From Hyphomicrobiales bacterium (GTDB lineage: Bacteria > Pseudomonadota > Alphaproteobacteria > Rhizobiales > Rhizobiaceae): DNA of 58,321 bases. The translations under genes and the position numbers were made by a program. The stretch is taken from positions 1 through 58,321 of the forward strand of contig UBTY01000039.1 in assembly GCA_900468535.1 (NCBI GenBank). Direction: 5' to 3'. Under the pieces are notes generated by a model. It searched no databases. It was not told where the DNA came from and saw only the letters and a list, made by a program, of their open reading frames with translations. Of this stretch, positions 49,429-58,024 are shown piece by piece (the stretch's first letter is position 1; every line of letters starts with the position of its first letter).

Positions 49429-51819
49429 TTGGAACACGATGCGCTTTCATCAACAGACTCGAAGATCGACGACGCCGAACTCGCCCTGCTTGATCGCTAT
49501 TGGCGTGCAGCGAACTACCTCTCTGTCGGCCAGATCTATCTGCTGGACAATCCCCTGCTCCGCGAGCCGCTCCAACCTCAGCACATCAAGCCGCGGCTAC
49601 TTGGCCATTGGGGAACGACACCCGGGCTGAACTTCATCTATGCGCATCTGAACCGCATCATTCGCGCCCGTGCGCTTGACATCATCTATGTCTGCGGTCC
49701 GGGCCATGGCGGTCCCGGCATCGTTGCCAATACCTATCTGGAAGGCACATACAGCGAGGTCTATCCCGATATCTCCGAGGATATTGACGGGATGCGCAAG
49801 CTGTTCCGCCAGTTCTCCTTTCCGGGCGGCATTCCAAGCCACGTCGCGCCGGAAACGCCCGGGTCGATCCATGAAGGCGGCGAGCTCGGCTACGCGCTCG
49901 TTCACGCCTACGGCGCGGCCTTCGACAATCCCGATCTGATCGTCGCCTGCGTCGTTGGCGATGGCGAAGCCGAAACGGGGCCGCTGGCTGCCAGCTGGCA
50001 GTCGAACAAGTTCCTCAATCCGGCCCGCGACGGCGCGGTGCTGCCGATCCTGCACCTCAACGGCTACAAGATCGCCAACCCGACTGTGCTTGGCCGCGAC
50101 AGCGACGAGGATCTTCGCCACCTCTTCCTAGGTTATGGCTATGAGCCGTATTTCGTCGAAGGAAGCGACCCGGCCGCGATGCACCACACGATGGCGGCGA
50201 CATTCGACACGGTCTTCGACCGCATCCGGACGATCCAGCAGGAGGCCCGCTCCGGCAAGGGCCAAACCGGGATGCCGCGCTGGCCGATGATCGTCATGAG
50301 GAGCCCCAAGGGCTGGACCGGCCCGAAGGAAGTCGACGGTCTGAAGGTCGAGGGTTTCTGGCGATCCCATCAGGTTCCCGTCTCCAATTGCCGCGGCGAC
50401 GACGGACATCGGCGTATCCTGGAGGACTGGATGCGCAGCTACCGGCCGGACGAACTCTTCGACGCATCCGGTCGCCTGCAACCGGAACTGCGGGCGCTCG
50501 CCGCCACCGGCAACAAGCGGATGAGCGCCAGCCCTCACGCCAATGGCGGGCTGCTCCGCAAGGAACTCGTCGTTCCGAGCATTCGGGACTACGAGGTGAA
50601 AATGACCTCTCGCGGCGAGCCCGAGGTCCAGGCAACCGCCGTGCTCGGCAACTATCTTCGCGACACGCTGAAGCTGAACGACGCCACGTCGAACTTCCGC
50701 ATATTCGGCCCCGATGAGACGGCATCGAACAGGCTCGGCGCCGTCTTCGAGGTCACCGACCGCGTCTGGATGGAGGAGATCAAGCCCTACGACGTCGGTC
50801 TCGGAGCCGAAGGCAGGGTGATGGAGGTTCTGAGCGAACATCTCTGCCAAGGCTGGCTGGAAGGCTACCTGCTGACCGGGCGCCACGGCTTCTTCTCCTG
50901 CTACGAAGCTTTCATCCACATCGTCGATTCGATGTTCAACCAGCATGCCAAGTGGTTGAAGGTGACCCGCGATCTTGCGTGGCGCAAACCGATATCGTCG
51001 CTCAACTATCTGCTGACCTCGCACGTCTGGCGGCAGGATCACAACGGCTTCAGCCATCAGGATCCCGGCTTTGTCGACCACGTCGTCAACAAGAAGGCCG
51101 ATATCGTCCGCGTCTATTTTCCACCGGACGCCAACACGCTTCTCTGGGTCGGCGACCACTGCTTGCGGACCTACGATCGCGTCAATGTCATCGTCGCCGG
51201 CAAGCAGCCGGAGCCGCTGTGGCTGTCGATGGATGAGGCGATCCGCCACTGCGAGGCCGGTGCCGGCGCCTGGGAGTGGGCAGGAAACGACGACAATGTT
51301 CTCTCGCCTGACGTCGTCATGGCCTGCGCCGGCGATGTGCCGACGCTGGAAACCATGGCCGCCGTCGACCTGTTGCGCGAACTCGTTCCGGACCTGCGGA
51401 TCCGCGTGGTCAACGTCGTCGACCTGATGACGCTGCAGTCGAAAGAGCAGCATCCCCACGGCTTTACCGATGAGGAGTTCGATCGCCTGTTTACCGTCGA
51501 CAGGCCGGTCATCTTCGCCTTCCACGGCTATCCCTACCTCATACACCGCCTGACCTACCGGCGAACGAACCACCGCAATATCCATGTTCGCGGCTATATC
51601 GAGGAAGGAACGACCACGACGCCCTTCGACATGACCGTGCTGAACGAACTCGATCGCTTCCATCTGGCGATCGAGGCGATCGAACGTATCCCCGGCCTCA
51701 AGGACAAGGCGGCCGCAGCACTCGACAAACTGCGGGCGAAGCTCGTCGAACATCACGCCTATGTCCGCGAATACGGTGAGGACATGCCGGAAATTCGAGA
51801 TTGGACATGGAAGCGATAG
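49429..51819 (+). CDS. xfp: Phosphoketolase (xylulose-5-phosphate/fructose-6-phosphate)
   Basis: A 796-residue thiamine-diphosphate enzyme, of expected length. Family blocks are YVCGPGHGGPGIVANTYLEG, FSFPGGIPSHVAPETPGSIH, VVGDGEAETGPLAASW and LLTGRHGFFSCYEAFIHIVD. It splits xylulose-5-P (or fructose-6-P) with phosphate into acetyl phosphate and a sugar phosphate. The start is TTG at 49429; ACAAGGAG lies 8-9 nt upstream and no ATG is nearby. Acetate kinase follows by 155 bp, and the pair forms a phosphoketolase-acetate shunt giving ATP. A large stem-loop begins at the stop codon. Confidence 0.95.
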   Translation: MEHDALSSTDSKIDDAELALLDRYWRAANYLSVGQIYLLDNPLLREPLQPQHIKPRLLGHWGTTPGLNFIYAHLNRIIRARALDIIYVCGPGHGGPGIVANTYLEGTYSEVYPDISEDIDGMRKLFRQFSFPGGIPSHVAPETPGSIHEGGELGYALVHAYGAAFDNPDLIVACVVGDGEAETGPLAASWQSNKFLNPARDGAVLPILHLNGYKIANPTVLGRDSDEDLRHLFLGYGYEPYFVEGSDPAAMHHTMAATFDTVFDRIRTIQQEARSGKGQTGMPRWPMIVMRSPKGWTGPKEVDGLKVEGFWRSHQVPVSNCRGDDGHRRILEDWMRSYRPDELFDASGRLQPELRALAATGNKRMSASPHANGGLLRKELVVPSIRDYEVKMTSRGEPEVQATAVLGNYLRDTLKLNDATSNFRIFGPDETASNRLGAVFEVTDRVWMEEIKPYDVGLGAEGRVMEVLSEHLCQGWLEGYLLTGRHGFFSCYEAFIHIVDSMFNQHAKWLKVTRDLAWRKPISSLNYLLTSHVWRQDHNGFSHQDPGFVDHVVNKKADIVRVYFPPDANTLLWVGDHCLRTYDRVNVIVAGKQPEPLWLSMDEAIRHCEAGAGAWEWAGNDDNVLSPDVVMACAGDVPTLETMAAVDLLRELVPDLRIRVVNVVDLMTLQSKEQHPHGFTDEEFDRLFTVDRPVIFAFHGYPYLIHRLTYRRTNHRNIHVRGYIEEGTTTTPFDMTVLNELDRFHLAIEAIERIPGLKDKAAAALDKLRAKLVEHHAYVREYGEDMPEIRDWTWKR

Positions 51820-51900
51820 AGCGCCGTACGCCCTTAAGGACGCACAAAGGACGCTTTATCTTATTGAGTCTGCGTATCAGGCCTGATGCGTAGGGCGCTC
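51819..51900 (+). promoter_or_regulatory. Large stem-loop between xfp and ackA
   Basis: GAGCGCC (51819-51825) pairs with GGCGCTC (51894-51900), and ACGC (51828-51831) with GCGT (51888-51891), separated by 2-nt internal loops and enclosing 56 nt. It starts at the last base of the xfp stop codon and ends 74 nt before the ackA ATG. It could act in differential RNA stability between the two cistrons; no T-run makes it a terminator. Confidence 0.45.
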
Positions 51901-51974
51901 TCCGTCCAAGCTGTATGGCCGGTCGCTATGGTGACCGGCTTGCCTTCCGTTCCGAACGACATCGGCAGACATCC

Positions 51975-53087
51975 ATGATCGATACTTTGCTTGTTCTCAA
52001 CACCGGTTCGTCGAGCCTGAAGTTTCAGGTATTCCGCGAAGAGAACCTCGAGGTTCTCCTGCGCGGCAAGATCACCGGGATCGGCACCGAACCCAGGCTT
52101 CGCGCCGATCTGCCCGACGGCAAGAAGACCGAAACTTCCCTGCCTGACGGCACCGATCATGACGCCGCACTTCGCGCCGTCATAGACCTCATGAGCGCGC
52201 ATAGCCAGAACTGGCATGCGCTCGCCGTCGTCCATCGCGTGGTTCACGGCGGTCTAGAATTTACGGAGCCGGTCGTCGTCACGCCTGATGTCATGCGCCG
52301 TCTCGAAGCACTCATACCCCTGGCACCGCTGCATCAGCCCCATAATCTCGCCGGCATTGCCGCATCGGCGAAACTGGCTGGCGATGCCCAGGACATCGCT
52401 TGCTTCGACACGGCATTTCATGCTGGCCACGATGACCTGATAAGCAGCTTTGCGTTGCCGAACGAACTGCGCGACAAGGGCATTCGTCGTTACGGCTTTC
52501 ACGGCCTTTCCTACGAGTGGATCTCGGGCGTACTGGCGGAAAAGCATCCGGATTTGCATCGAGGCCGCGTCGTCGTCGGCCACCTCGGGAACGGTGCCAG
52601 CCTCTGCGCGATGAAGGGCGGCGTCAGCATCGATACGACGATGAGCATGACGGCCCTCGACGGGCTGCCGATGGGAACACGCAGCGGCTCGATCGACCCC
52701 GGCGCGGTGATCTACATGCTTCATGACCTCGGGCTCGGTGCCGAGAGCATCCAGGAGACGCTTTACGAGCAATCCGGATTGAAAGGGCTTTCCGGTATTA
52801 CAAGCGATGTCGAGCAGCTATTGGCAAGCAACGATAAAAATGCAGCCTTCGCGCTCGACTACTTCGCGTTGAAGGCAGCGCAATTCGCCGCGGTCATGGC
52901 TGTCTCGATGGGTGGCATTGACGGCATCGTCTTTACCGGCGGTATCGGCGAACACGCCGAACCAGTACGGCAGGCGATCCTCGATCGCCTGCGTTTCCTT
53001 GGAGATTTCAAGGTCCTGGTCATTCCGACGAACGAAGAACGCGTGATGGCGACGCACGCCAAACGGCTTTTACGCAAGCCCGGGTGA
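51975..53087 (+). CDS. ackA: Acetate kinase
   Basis: A 370-residue kinase. Signatures are LVLNTGSSSLKFQVF, VVHRVVHGG, ACFDTAFHAGHDDLI, RYGFHGLSYEWISGVL, GHLGNGASLCAMKGG, MGTRSGSIDPGAVIY and FTGGIGEHAEPVRQ. It converts acetyl phosphate and ADP to acetate and ATP. It is slightly shorter than typical (about 400). Start 51975 gives the family N-terminus; the in-frame 51915 does not. The ribosome-binding site is weak. It faces the CBS-BON gene, 7 bp away. Confidence 0.93.
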   Translation: MIDTLLVLNTGSSSLKFQVFREENLEVLLRGKITGIGTEPRLRADLPDGKKTETSLPDGTDHDAALRAVIDLMSAHSQNWHALAVVHRVVHGGLEFTEPVVVTPDVMRRLEALIPLAPLHQPHNLAGIAASAKLAGDAQDIACFDTAFHAGHDDLISSFALPNELRDKGIRRYGFHGLSYEWISGVLAEKHPDLHRGRVVVGHLGNGASLCAMKGGVSIDTTMSMTALDGLPMGTRSGSIDPGAVIYMLHDLGLGAESIQETLYEQSGLKGLSGITSDVEQLLASNDKNAAFALDYFALKAAQFAAVMAVSMGGIDGIVFTGGIGEHAEPVRQAILDRLRFLGDFKVLVIPTNEERVMATHAKRLLRKPG

Positions 53088-53094
53088 GCAGCCG

Positions 53095-53757
53095 TCAGGC
53101 GGCGACGCTCAGCCGGTCGATGAAGCCGGCAACACCGCGCACATTCTCGACCAGCACGCGTATTGCCCGGCGCTCCAGTTCGCTCGAGACAGTCCCTTCC
53201 AGAATGGCCCGAGAATCCTCAATCGATACCTTGATATGATCCCCGTCGAGACCAAGGTCGGCCTGCAGTCGCGCACGAATAGCGCGGCCCAAGGCATCGT
53301 CGCCGCTCGCGATGCTGTTTGCCGGAACACCGGCGATCCCCTTCAGCAGGTCCACGCGACTGATGATGCCGACCAGTCGCTTGCCGTCGACGACGGGCAC
53401 CCGCTTGACCTTGTGAGCAAACATCGCCTCGGCAACGGCCGCTGCCGGAGCATCCGGCGCGACGCTGACGATGCTGGATGTCATGAGGTCGGAAACCCGC
53501 CAGCTGAGGCTGCGAATGTAGGTGTCGTAATCGACAAGCGACGTCGCCTGACCCTGCGTTCCCGAATGTGTCCCGCTTCCGAATTCAATGCGGCGCATCA
53601 GATCGCCTTCGGTCAGCATCCCGCAAAGATTGCCGTCGCCGTCGACGACCGGCAGGCCGCTGATGTCCTTTGCCACCATCAGGTCGATCGCCTGATGAAC
53701 GCTGCTGTCGGAGCTGATGGTCGTGAGGTTCGTATTCATAAGGTCTTGCGCGAACAT
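53095..53757 (-). CDS. Protein with two CBS domains and a BON domain
   Basis: A 220-residue protein: CBS1 at about 5-60 (ISSDSSVHQAIDLMVAKDIS, PVVDGDGNLCGMLTEGDLM), CBS2 at about 90-145 (VKRVPVVDGKRLVGIISRVD) and BON at about 155-218 (IRARLQADLGLDGDHIKVSI, ending VAGFIDRLSV). CBS pairs sense adenine nucleotides; BON domains bind membranes or lipids. It may be a soluble sensor of energy state, but the partner is unknown. The start is ATG 53757; the frame is open to a TTG at 53778. It converges on ackA with 7 bp between. Confidence 0.85.
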   Translation of the reverse strand: MFAQDLMNTNLTTISSDSSVHQAIDLMVAKDISGLPVVDGDGNLCGMLTEGDLMRRIEFGSGTHSGTQGQATSLVDYDTYIRSLSWRVSDLMTSSIVSVAPDAPAAAVAEAMFAHKVKRVPVVDGKRLVGIISRVDLLKGIAGVPANSIASGDDALGRAIRARLQADLGLDGDHIKVSIEDSRAILEGTVSSELERRAIRVLVENVRGVAGFIDRLSVAA

Positions 53758-53980
53758 GATGAATCCCGTTGCCTTCAATGTCGAAAGGAGGCAGTCCCGA
53801 CCGATGGCACGGAGTGCCCGCCCGGCCCTGCCGACTGACTATTGCGCAATTCCGGCGAGGTGTCGATCAGGTCAAGCTCAACTTTGAGCGGCAAAAATGC
53901 ACGAGAGCGTTGTGCATCGAGCGATCGAGAATTGACGACCGCCAGTTATGCCATCGCTCAGCCCACAGAAGGGCCCCGCT

Positions 53981-55039
53981 CTACCGCACAGCCGTCAGCT
54001 TGGCCCGACAAGCGGCGGCTTCGCGCTCGCCCCTTGCGGCCCCGGGGGCAATGCCGGTCTGCGGTATCTTGGTCACGACGTCCCAGACGAGTTGCTGCAT
54101 GCGCAACGCCGCCGCCGCCGTCAGAGGTGCGGCCGGTGTTCCGTCACCGCGCCGGAGCTCGTAAGGCATGCCTTCGGGACTGCATTGATAGAGCACCGCA
54201 TAATGTGTCAGGGCGACCAGATAGGCGCCGTAATCGTTGAAGTGGATCATGTCCTGCTTGCCGAGCTTGTCGACGCGGAACAGGTCTTCGCGCTTGGATA
54301 GGCCTTCGACCTCACCGGCCTCGATGGCCCTGACGACACGTGCCATCACGCGGCCTGCCGGGATAACGTAGATCGGGCGCTGGCCGCCGGTCGGAATGCC
54401 TGCCTGGAGCAAAATTTCGCCTTCCCAGTAGCGACCGGGATCCGCGTCGAGCCGTTGCAGCCAGCCCTCCGGATCGTCCAACGGGCTCCACGTCTCGTAG
54501 AGATAGATGCGGATATCCGGCCTCGACTTGCGCGCCAGATCGGCCCAGCGGCGAACATATTCAGGGCTGTCGAAGTAGCGGATGGCGTCGCGGATTTCGA
54601 CCATCTCCGTCATTACGAACACGTCGTAGTCACCGCTCTGCAGGGCCTGCCGAGCATCGCGGTAGCGCGGGTGGTTGTTTTCGGCGGCAAATCCATTGAT
54701 GCCGTCGCTCGGCCCCCAATGCGCTTTTAGCGGAGTACCCCAGCCGAGCTGGCTTTCATAGGCATGCCCCTTCGGCGCCAATTCGGCGAGCATTGCCGGC
54801 ATGTCTCGTCCAACCAGACTGTGGCCGAGGTGGAAGACCCGAAGGGGTCCGCGAGGTGCCGGCAACGGATCCGAGTAAAGGGCTTCGAACTTGGCAAGAC
54901 CCGCATTTGTCGGCGGGCTGCTCGATCCCGCAACAGCGAGGCCAAGAACCATCAGCGCACAATTCTTCAGCCACCGCCGGACCTGCGGGGTGCGAGCCAG
55001 TCGCTGGGCAGACGGCAAGGGCGAATCCACGTGGGCCAT
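53981..55039 (-). CDS. Predicted exported SGNH-like hydrolase
   Basis: A protein of about 352 residues. A hydrophobic segment (NCALMVLGLAVAGSS) after a basic stretch (RRWLKN) suggests a signal peptide with cleavage near NAGLAK. RVFHLGHSLVGRDM (about 68-80) has the GHS block in place of the usual GDS, and MIHFNDYGAYLVALTHYAVL near 285-305 resembles the C-terminal His-containing block V. This is the pattern of SGNH/GDSL-type hydrolases, but a full triad is not demonstrated. Start is uncertain (ATG 55039 or TTG 55066). Its right neighbour is the M20 hydrolase, 102 bp upstream on the same strand. Confidence 0.6.
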   Translation of the reverse strand: MAHVDSPLPSAQRLARTPQVRRWLKNCALMVLGLAVAGSSSPPTNAGLAKFEALYSDPLPAPRGPLRVFHLGHSLVGRDMPAMLAELAPKGHAYESQLGWGTPLKAHWGPSDGINGFAAENNHPRYRDARQALQSGDYDVFVMTEMVEIRDAIRYFDSPEYVRRWADLARKSRPDIRIYLYETWSPLDDPEGWLQRLDADPGRYWEGEILLQAGIPTGGQRPIYVIPAGRVMARVVRAIEAGEVEGLSKREDLFRVDKLGKQDMIHFNDYGAYLVALTHYAVLYQCSPEGMPYELRRGDGTPAAPLTAAAALRMQQLVWDVVTKIPQTGIAPGAARGEREAAACRAKLTAVR

Positions 55040-55140
55040 CCTCTCGAAACTCGATCGACAGCACAACTTTCGACCGCCAGGGAGAGCGATGCAATCGCAC
55101 CTTTAGCGGTAGGATGCAGCCCTGGATTTCATTTCGGCGC

Positions 55141-56295
55141 TCATCCAAGCGTGTTCCTGATGGCGCGCATGAATATCCGCGCGCCAATCGAAATCAGCTC
55201 GTCGGGAAAATCATAGTCCGGGTTGTGCAGGCGTGGATGGCCTTCGCCGGCACCGAGAAAGAACATCGCGGAAGGCGCCACCGTCCGGAAAAGCCCGAAA
55301 TCCTCGGATGCCTTCATCGGCAACAGCGCACTCGCGGTCTCGACGGTCACACCTTCGTCCGCAAGTGCCTGATTGAGAACAGCAGTCGCCTCAGGGGAAT
55401 TGAAGCATTGCCGGAAGACATCTTCGTAGCTGATCTCAAGCTGCAGGCCACAGGCCCGCGCCTCCTCGCCGGCGAGACGCTCGGCAGCCTCGACCAGTTC
55501 CGCCATCTTGTCGTCTGTCAGCGTTCTCAGCGTCGCCCATATCTCCGCGTAGCCGGGGCTGATCCCGAAAGCGGGCTCCCCGAGGCGGGCATGGGTTACG
55601 GTCACAAGCGTATAATCGGGACCAAGCGGCGCGTTGTTTCCGAGCGCCGTCAAGCCGCTCAGCAGGCGTGCGAGAGCAAAGGTCGGCGCGATCCCGTCCT
55701 CCGGATAGGATGCGTGCGAGGTCTTACCGCGAAGGATGATTTTCATGCCGCGCGACGCGCAATTCACAGCTCCCTCGCGCAAGAGCACATGACCCAGCGC
55801 CGCGCCGGGAAAATTATGCAGCGACAGGGAAAGATCAGGCCGCAACGCGTCAAAGGCTGGATCGGCGAGGACGGCGGCCGCACCTGCTCCGTTCTCTTCC
55901 GCCGGTTGGAAGAGAAGCACGACACGTCCCCTCTCCGGGCGCTTCCTTGCAAGTCCGGCCGCCAAGGCAAGCAATATGGCCATATGGCCGTCATGTCCGC
56001 AGAGATGTCCCTTGCTGGAGACAAGCGAGCGATGCGCCACATCCGAGATTTCTTCGATCGGCAGGCCGTCCAATTCCGCGCGGATAAGGATAGTCGGCCC
56101 ATCGCTGGTGCCCTTGTAGACAGCCGCTACCCCGTGACCGCCAAGCGCTTCGACAAGTTCATCCGGGCCTGTTTCAAGAAGCGCCCGCGTTACCCGGCCC
56201 GCCGTTTCGCGTTCGTCGCCCGACACCTCGGGGTACCGGTGAAGATCCCGGCGAAATGTGGTGATCCGCTGGAGTTCCTGCTCAGTCAAAAACAT
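55141..56295 (-). CDS. M20-family amidohydrolase (hippurate hydrolase-type)
   Basis: A 384-residue metal-dependent amidohydrolase. It opens with FRRDLHRYPEVSGDE; the metal site is GHLCGHDGHMAILLALAAGL and LFQPAEENGAGAAAVL, with HNFPG and a dimerisation domain (GKTSHASYPEDGIAPT). It should cleave an N-acyl or amide bond of an amino acid derivative, as hippurate hydrolase or IAA-amino-acid hydrolase. Start 56295 has GGGAA 6 nt upstream; in-frame ATGs at 56313 and 56325 are possible. Its neighbours do not indicate the substrate. Confidence 0.88.
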   Translation of the reverse strand: MFLTEQELQRITTFRRDLHRYPEVSGDERETAGRVTRALLETGPDELVEALGGHGVAAVYKGTSDGPTILIRAELDGLPIEEISDVAHRSLVSSKGHLCGHDGHMAILLALAAGLARKRPERGRVVLLFQPAEENGAGAAAVLADPAFDALRPDLSLSLHNFPGAALGHVLLREGAVNCASRGMKIILRGKTSHASYPEDGIAPTFALARLLSGLTALGNNAPLGPDYTLVTVTHARLGEPAFGISPGYAEIWATLRTLTDDKMAELVEAAERLAGEEARACGLQLEISYEDVFRQCFNSPEATAVLNQALADEGVTVETASALLPMKASEDFGLFRTVAPSAMFFLGAGEGHPRLHNPDYDFPDELISIGARIFMRAIRNTLG

Positions 56296-56407
56296 GATGT
56301 GTTCCCGCTGCATCGTCTGCTGCATTTGCGCTTAGCAACCAGTGATGCCGCCCGAGGTCAAGCCATAAGCAACAACCGGCAGAGCGTCCCGCGCAAACTG
56401 ATCGAAC

Positions 56408-57925
56408 TCAGCCCACCATGCGCGCGGGCTGCCCGGCCATGTAATCCGCCAGTATTGCGGCTTGCTCCTTGCTCAGGCGCAGTCCGTCCTTGGTCCGCCG
56501 CCAGAGGATATCATCCGCCGTCTTCGCCCATTCGTGATCGATGAGATAGCGAACCTCGACCTCATAGAGATCCGCCCCGAAGCAATAGCCGAGGTCTTCC
56601 GTCCGCGACGAGCTGCCGAGCAGCATGGCTGCCCTCGTCCCGTAACGACGAACGAGACGGCGGGCATGTGGTTCGGTGAGGAACCGATAAGCCGTCTTCA
56701 GCTTCGCGACCTCTGCATCATAGCCGGTCGCCGGAAAATCGCCGCCCGGCAGACGGCTGCCGGCGGTCCAGGAACCGCCCTTCGAACCGATGGCGTCGGC
56801 AATCTTCTCCAGGGCGTGCTCGGCAAGCCGGCGATAAGTGGTCAGCTTGCCGCCGAACACGTTGAGAACAGGCGCACCACTGCCCTCGCCTTCGACCTTC
56901 AGTACATAGTCGCGCGTCGCTTCCTGGGCCTTGGAAGCGCCGTCGTCGAACAGCGGTCGAACGGCCGAATAGGTCCAGACGATATCCTCGGAGCGCACGG
57001 GTTCTTTGAAGTATTCGCTGGCTGCTCCGCAGAGGTAGGCAATCTCTTCTTCGGAAATCTTCACATCGCGCGGGTTACCGGCATAATCCCGGTCCGTCGT
57101 ACCGATCAGCGTAAAGTCCTGCTCATAAGGGATCGCAAAGATGATCCGGTTGTCAGGATTCTGGAAGAAATAAGCGCGCGGCCCATCGAACTTCTTCCTG
57201 ACAATGATGTGGCTGCCCTGAACGAGCCGGACGTGACGGGCCTCATGCTGCCCGAAGGCTTCGCGGATGACATGATCGACCCATGGACCGGCGGCGTTCA
57301 CCAACATCCGCGCCTTGTGCGTCGTCTGCACGCCGCTGACGGCATCGACGGTTTCGATCGACCAGAGATCGCCTTCACGGCGAGCCGAAGTAACCTTCGT
57401 GCGCGGCATGATGAGCGCGCCGCGATCGGCGGCATCGCGCGCGTTGAGCACGACCATGCGCGCATCATCTACCCAGCCGTCCGAGTACTCGAAGGCCTTC
57501 GTAAACAACGATTTCAACGGCTTTGCAGCAGCATCGCGGCGCATGTCGAGGACCGCGGTAGCAGGCAGGAGCTTCCGTCCGCCCAGATGATCATAGAGGA
57601 AGAGACCCAGCCGGATCAGCCACGCAGGGCGAATACCCCCCTTGTGATAGGGGAGAACAAAGCGCATCGGCCAGATGATGTGCGGCGCCATCGCCCAGAG
57701 AACCTCGCGCTCCATCAGCGCTTCGCGTACCAACCGAAACTCGTAGTGCTCGAGATAGCGCAGGCCACCATGGATCAGTTTCGTCGCGCCGGATGAAGTG
57801 CCGGAGGCAAAGTCATTCATCTCCGCAAGCGCCACGGAATAGCCGCGTCCCGCCGCATCTCGCGCAATACCACAGCCATTGATGCCACCACCGATAACGA
57901 AAAGATCATGAACGTGCTGGCCCAC
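56408..57925 (-). CDS. glpD: Glycerol-3-phosphate dehydrogenase (FAD) GlpD
   Basis: A 505-residue flavoenzyme. The FAD-binding motif DLFVIGGGINGCGIARDAAG is at about 7-26; SGTSSGATKLIHGGLRYLEH, GPWVDHVIREAF and VTGRGQ-opposed RRTKDGLRLSKEQ in the C-terminal part complete the family pattern. It oxidises glycerol-3-phosphate to dihydroxyacetone phosphate at the inner membrane, passing electrons to quinone. The start is GTG 57925 with GGAGG 5 nt upstream; an in-frame extension to 57958 covers the leader. Three AAACGAA repeats lie upstream, a probable GlpR operator. Confidence 0.94.
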   Translation of the reverse strand: MGQHVHDLFVIGGGINGCGIARDAAGRGYSVALAEMNDFASGTSSGATKLIHGGLRYLEHYEFRLVREALMEREVLWAMAPHIIWPMRFVLPYHKGGIRPAWLIRLGLFLYDHLGGRKLLPATAVLDMRRDAAAKPLKSLFTKAFEYSDGWVDDARMVVLNARDAADRGALIMPRTKVTSARREGDLWSIETVDAVSGVQTTHKARMLVNAAGPWVDHVIREAFGQHEARHVRLVQGSHIIVRKKFDGPRAYFFQNPDNRIIFAIPYEQDFTLIGTTDRDYAGNPRDVKISEEEIAYLCGAASEYFKEPVRSEDIVWTYSAVRPLFDDGASKAQEATRDYVLKVEGEGSGAPVLNVFGGKLTTYRRLAEHALEKIADAIGSKGGSWTAGSRLPGGDFPATGYDAEVAKLKTAYRFLTEPHARRLVRRYGTRAAMLLGSSSRTEDLGYCFGADLYEVEVRYLIDHEWAKTADDILWRRTKDGLRLSKEQAAILADYMAGQPARMVG

Positions 57926-57990
57926 GTATTCCTCCGAGCCTGGAACTAATATTGACAAAAGCCTGCGGCATTTGAAAGTCGTTACACATA

Positions 57991-58019
57991 AAACGAAAAC
58001 AAAACGAATGTCAAACGAA
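57991..58019. promoter_or_regulatory. Three AAACGAA repeats at 11-bp spacing (candidate GlpR operator)
   Basis: AAACGAA occurs at 57991-57997, 58002-58008 and 58013-58019, exactly one helical turn apart. On the glpD strand this reads TTCGTTT three times, 65-95 bp before the GTG start. DeoR-family repressors such as GlpR bind TTCG-containing direct or inverted repeats, which suits control by glycerol-3-phosphate. No glpR gene is in this window. Confidence 0.6.
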
Positions 58020-58024
58020 AGCGC

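Noticed and set aside
50128..51756. A 542-codon open frame on the minus strand
   Set aside because: It is antisense to phosphoketolase, whose own frame has continuous conserved motifs.
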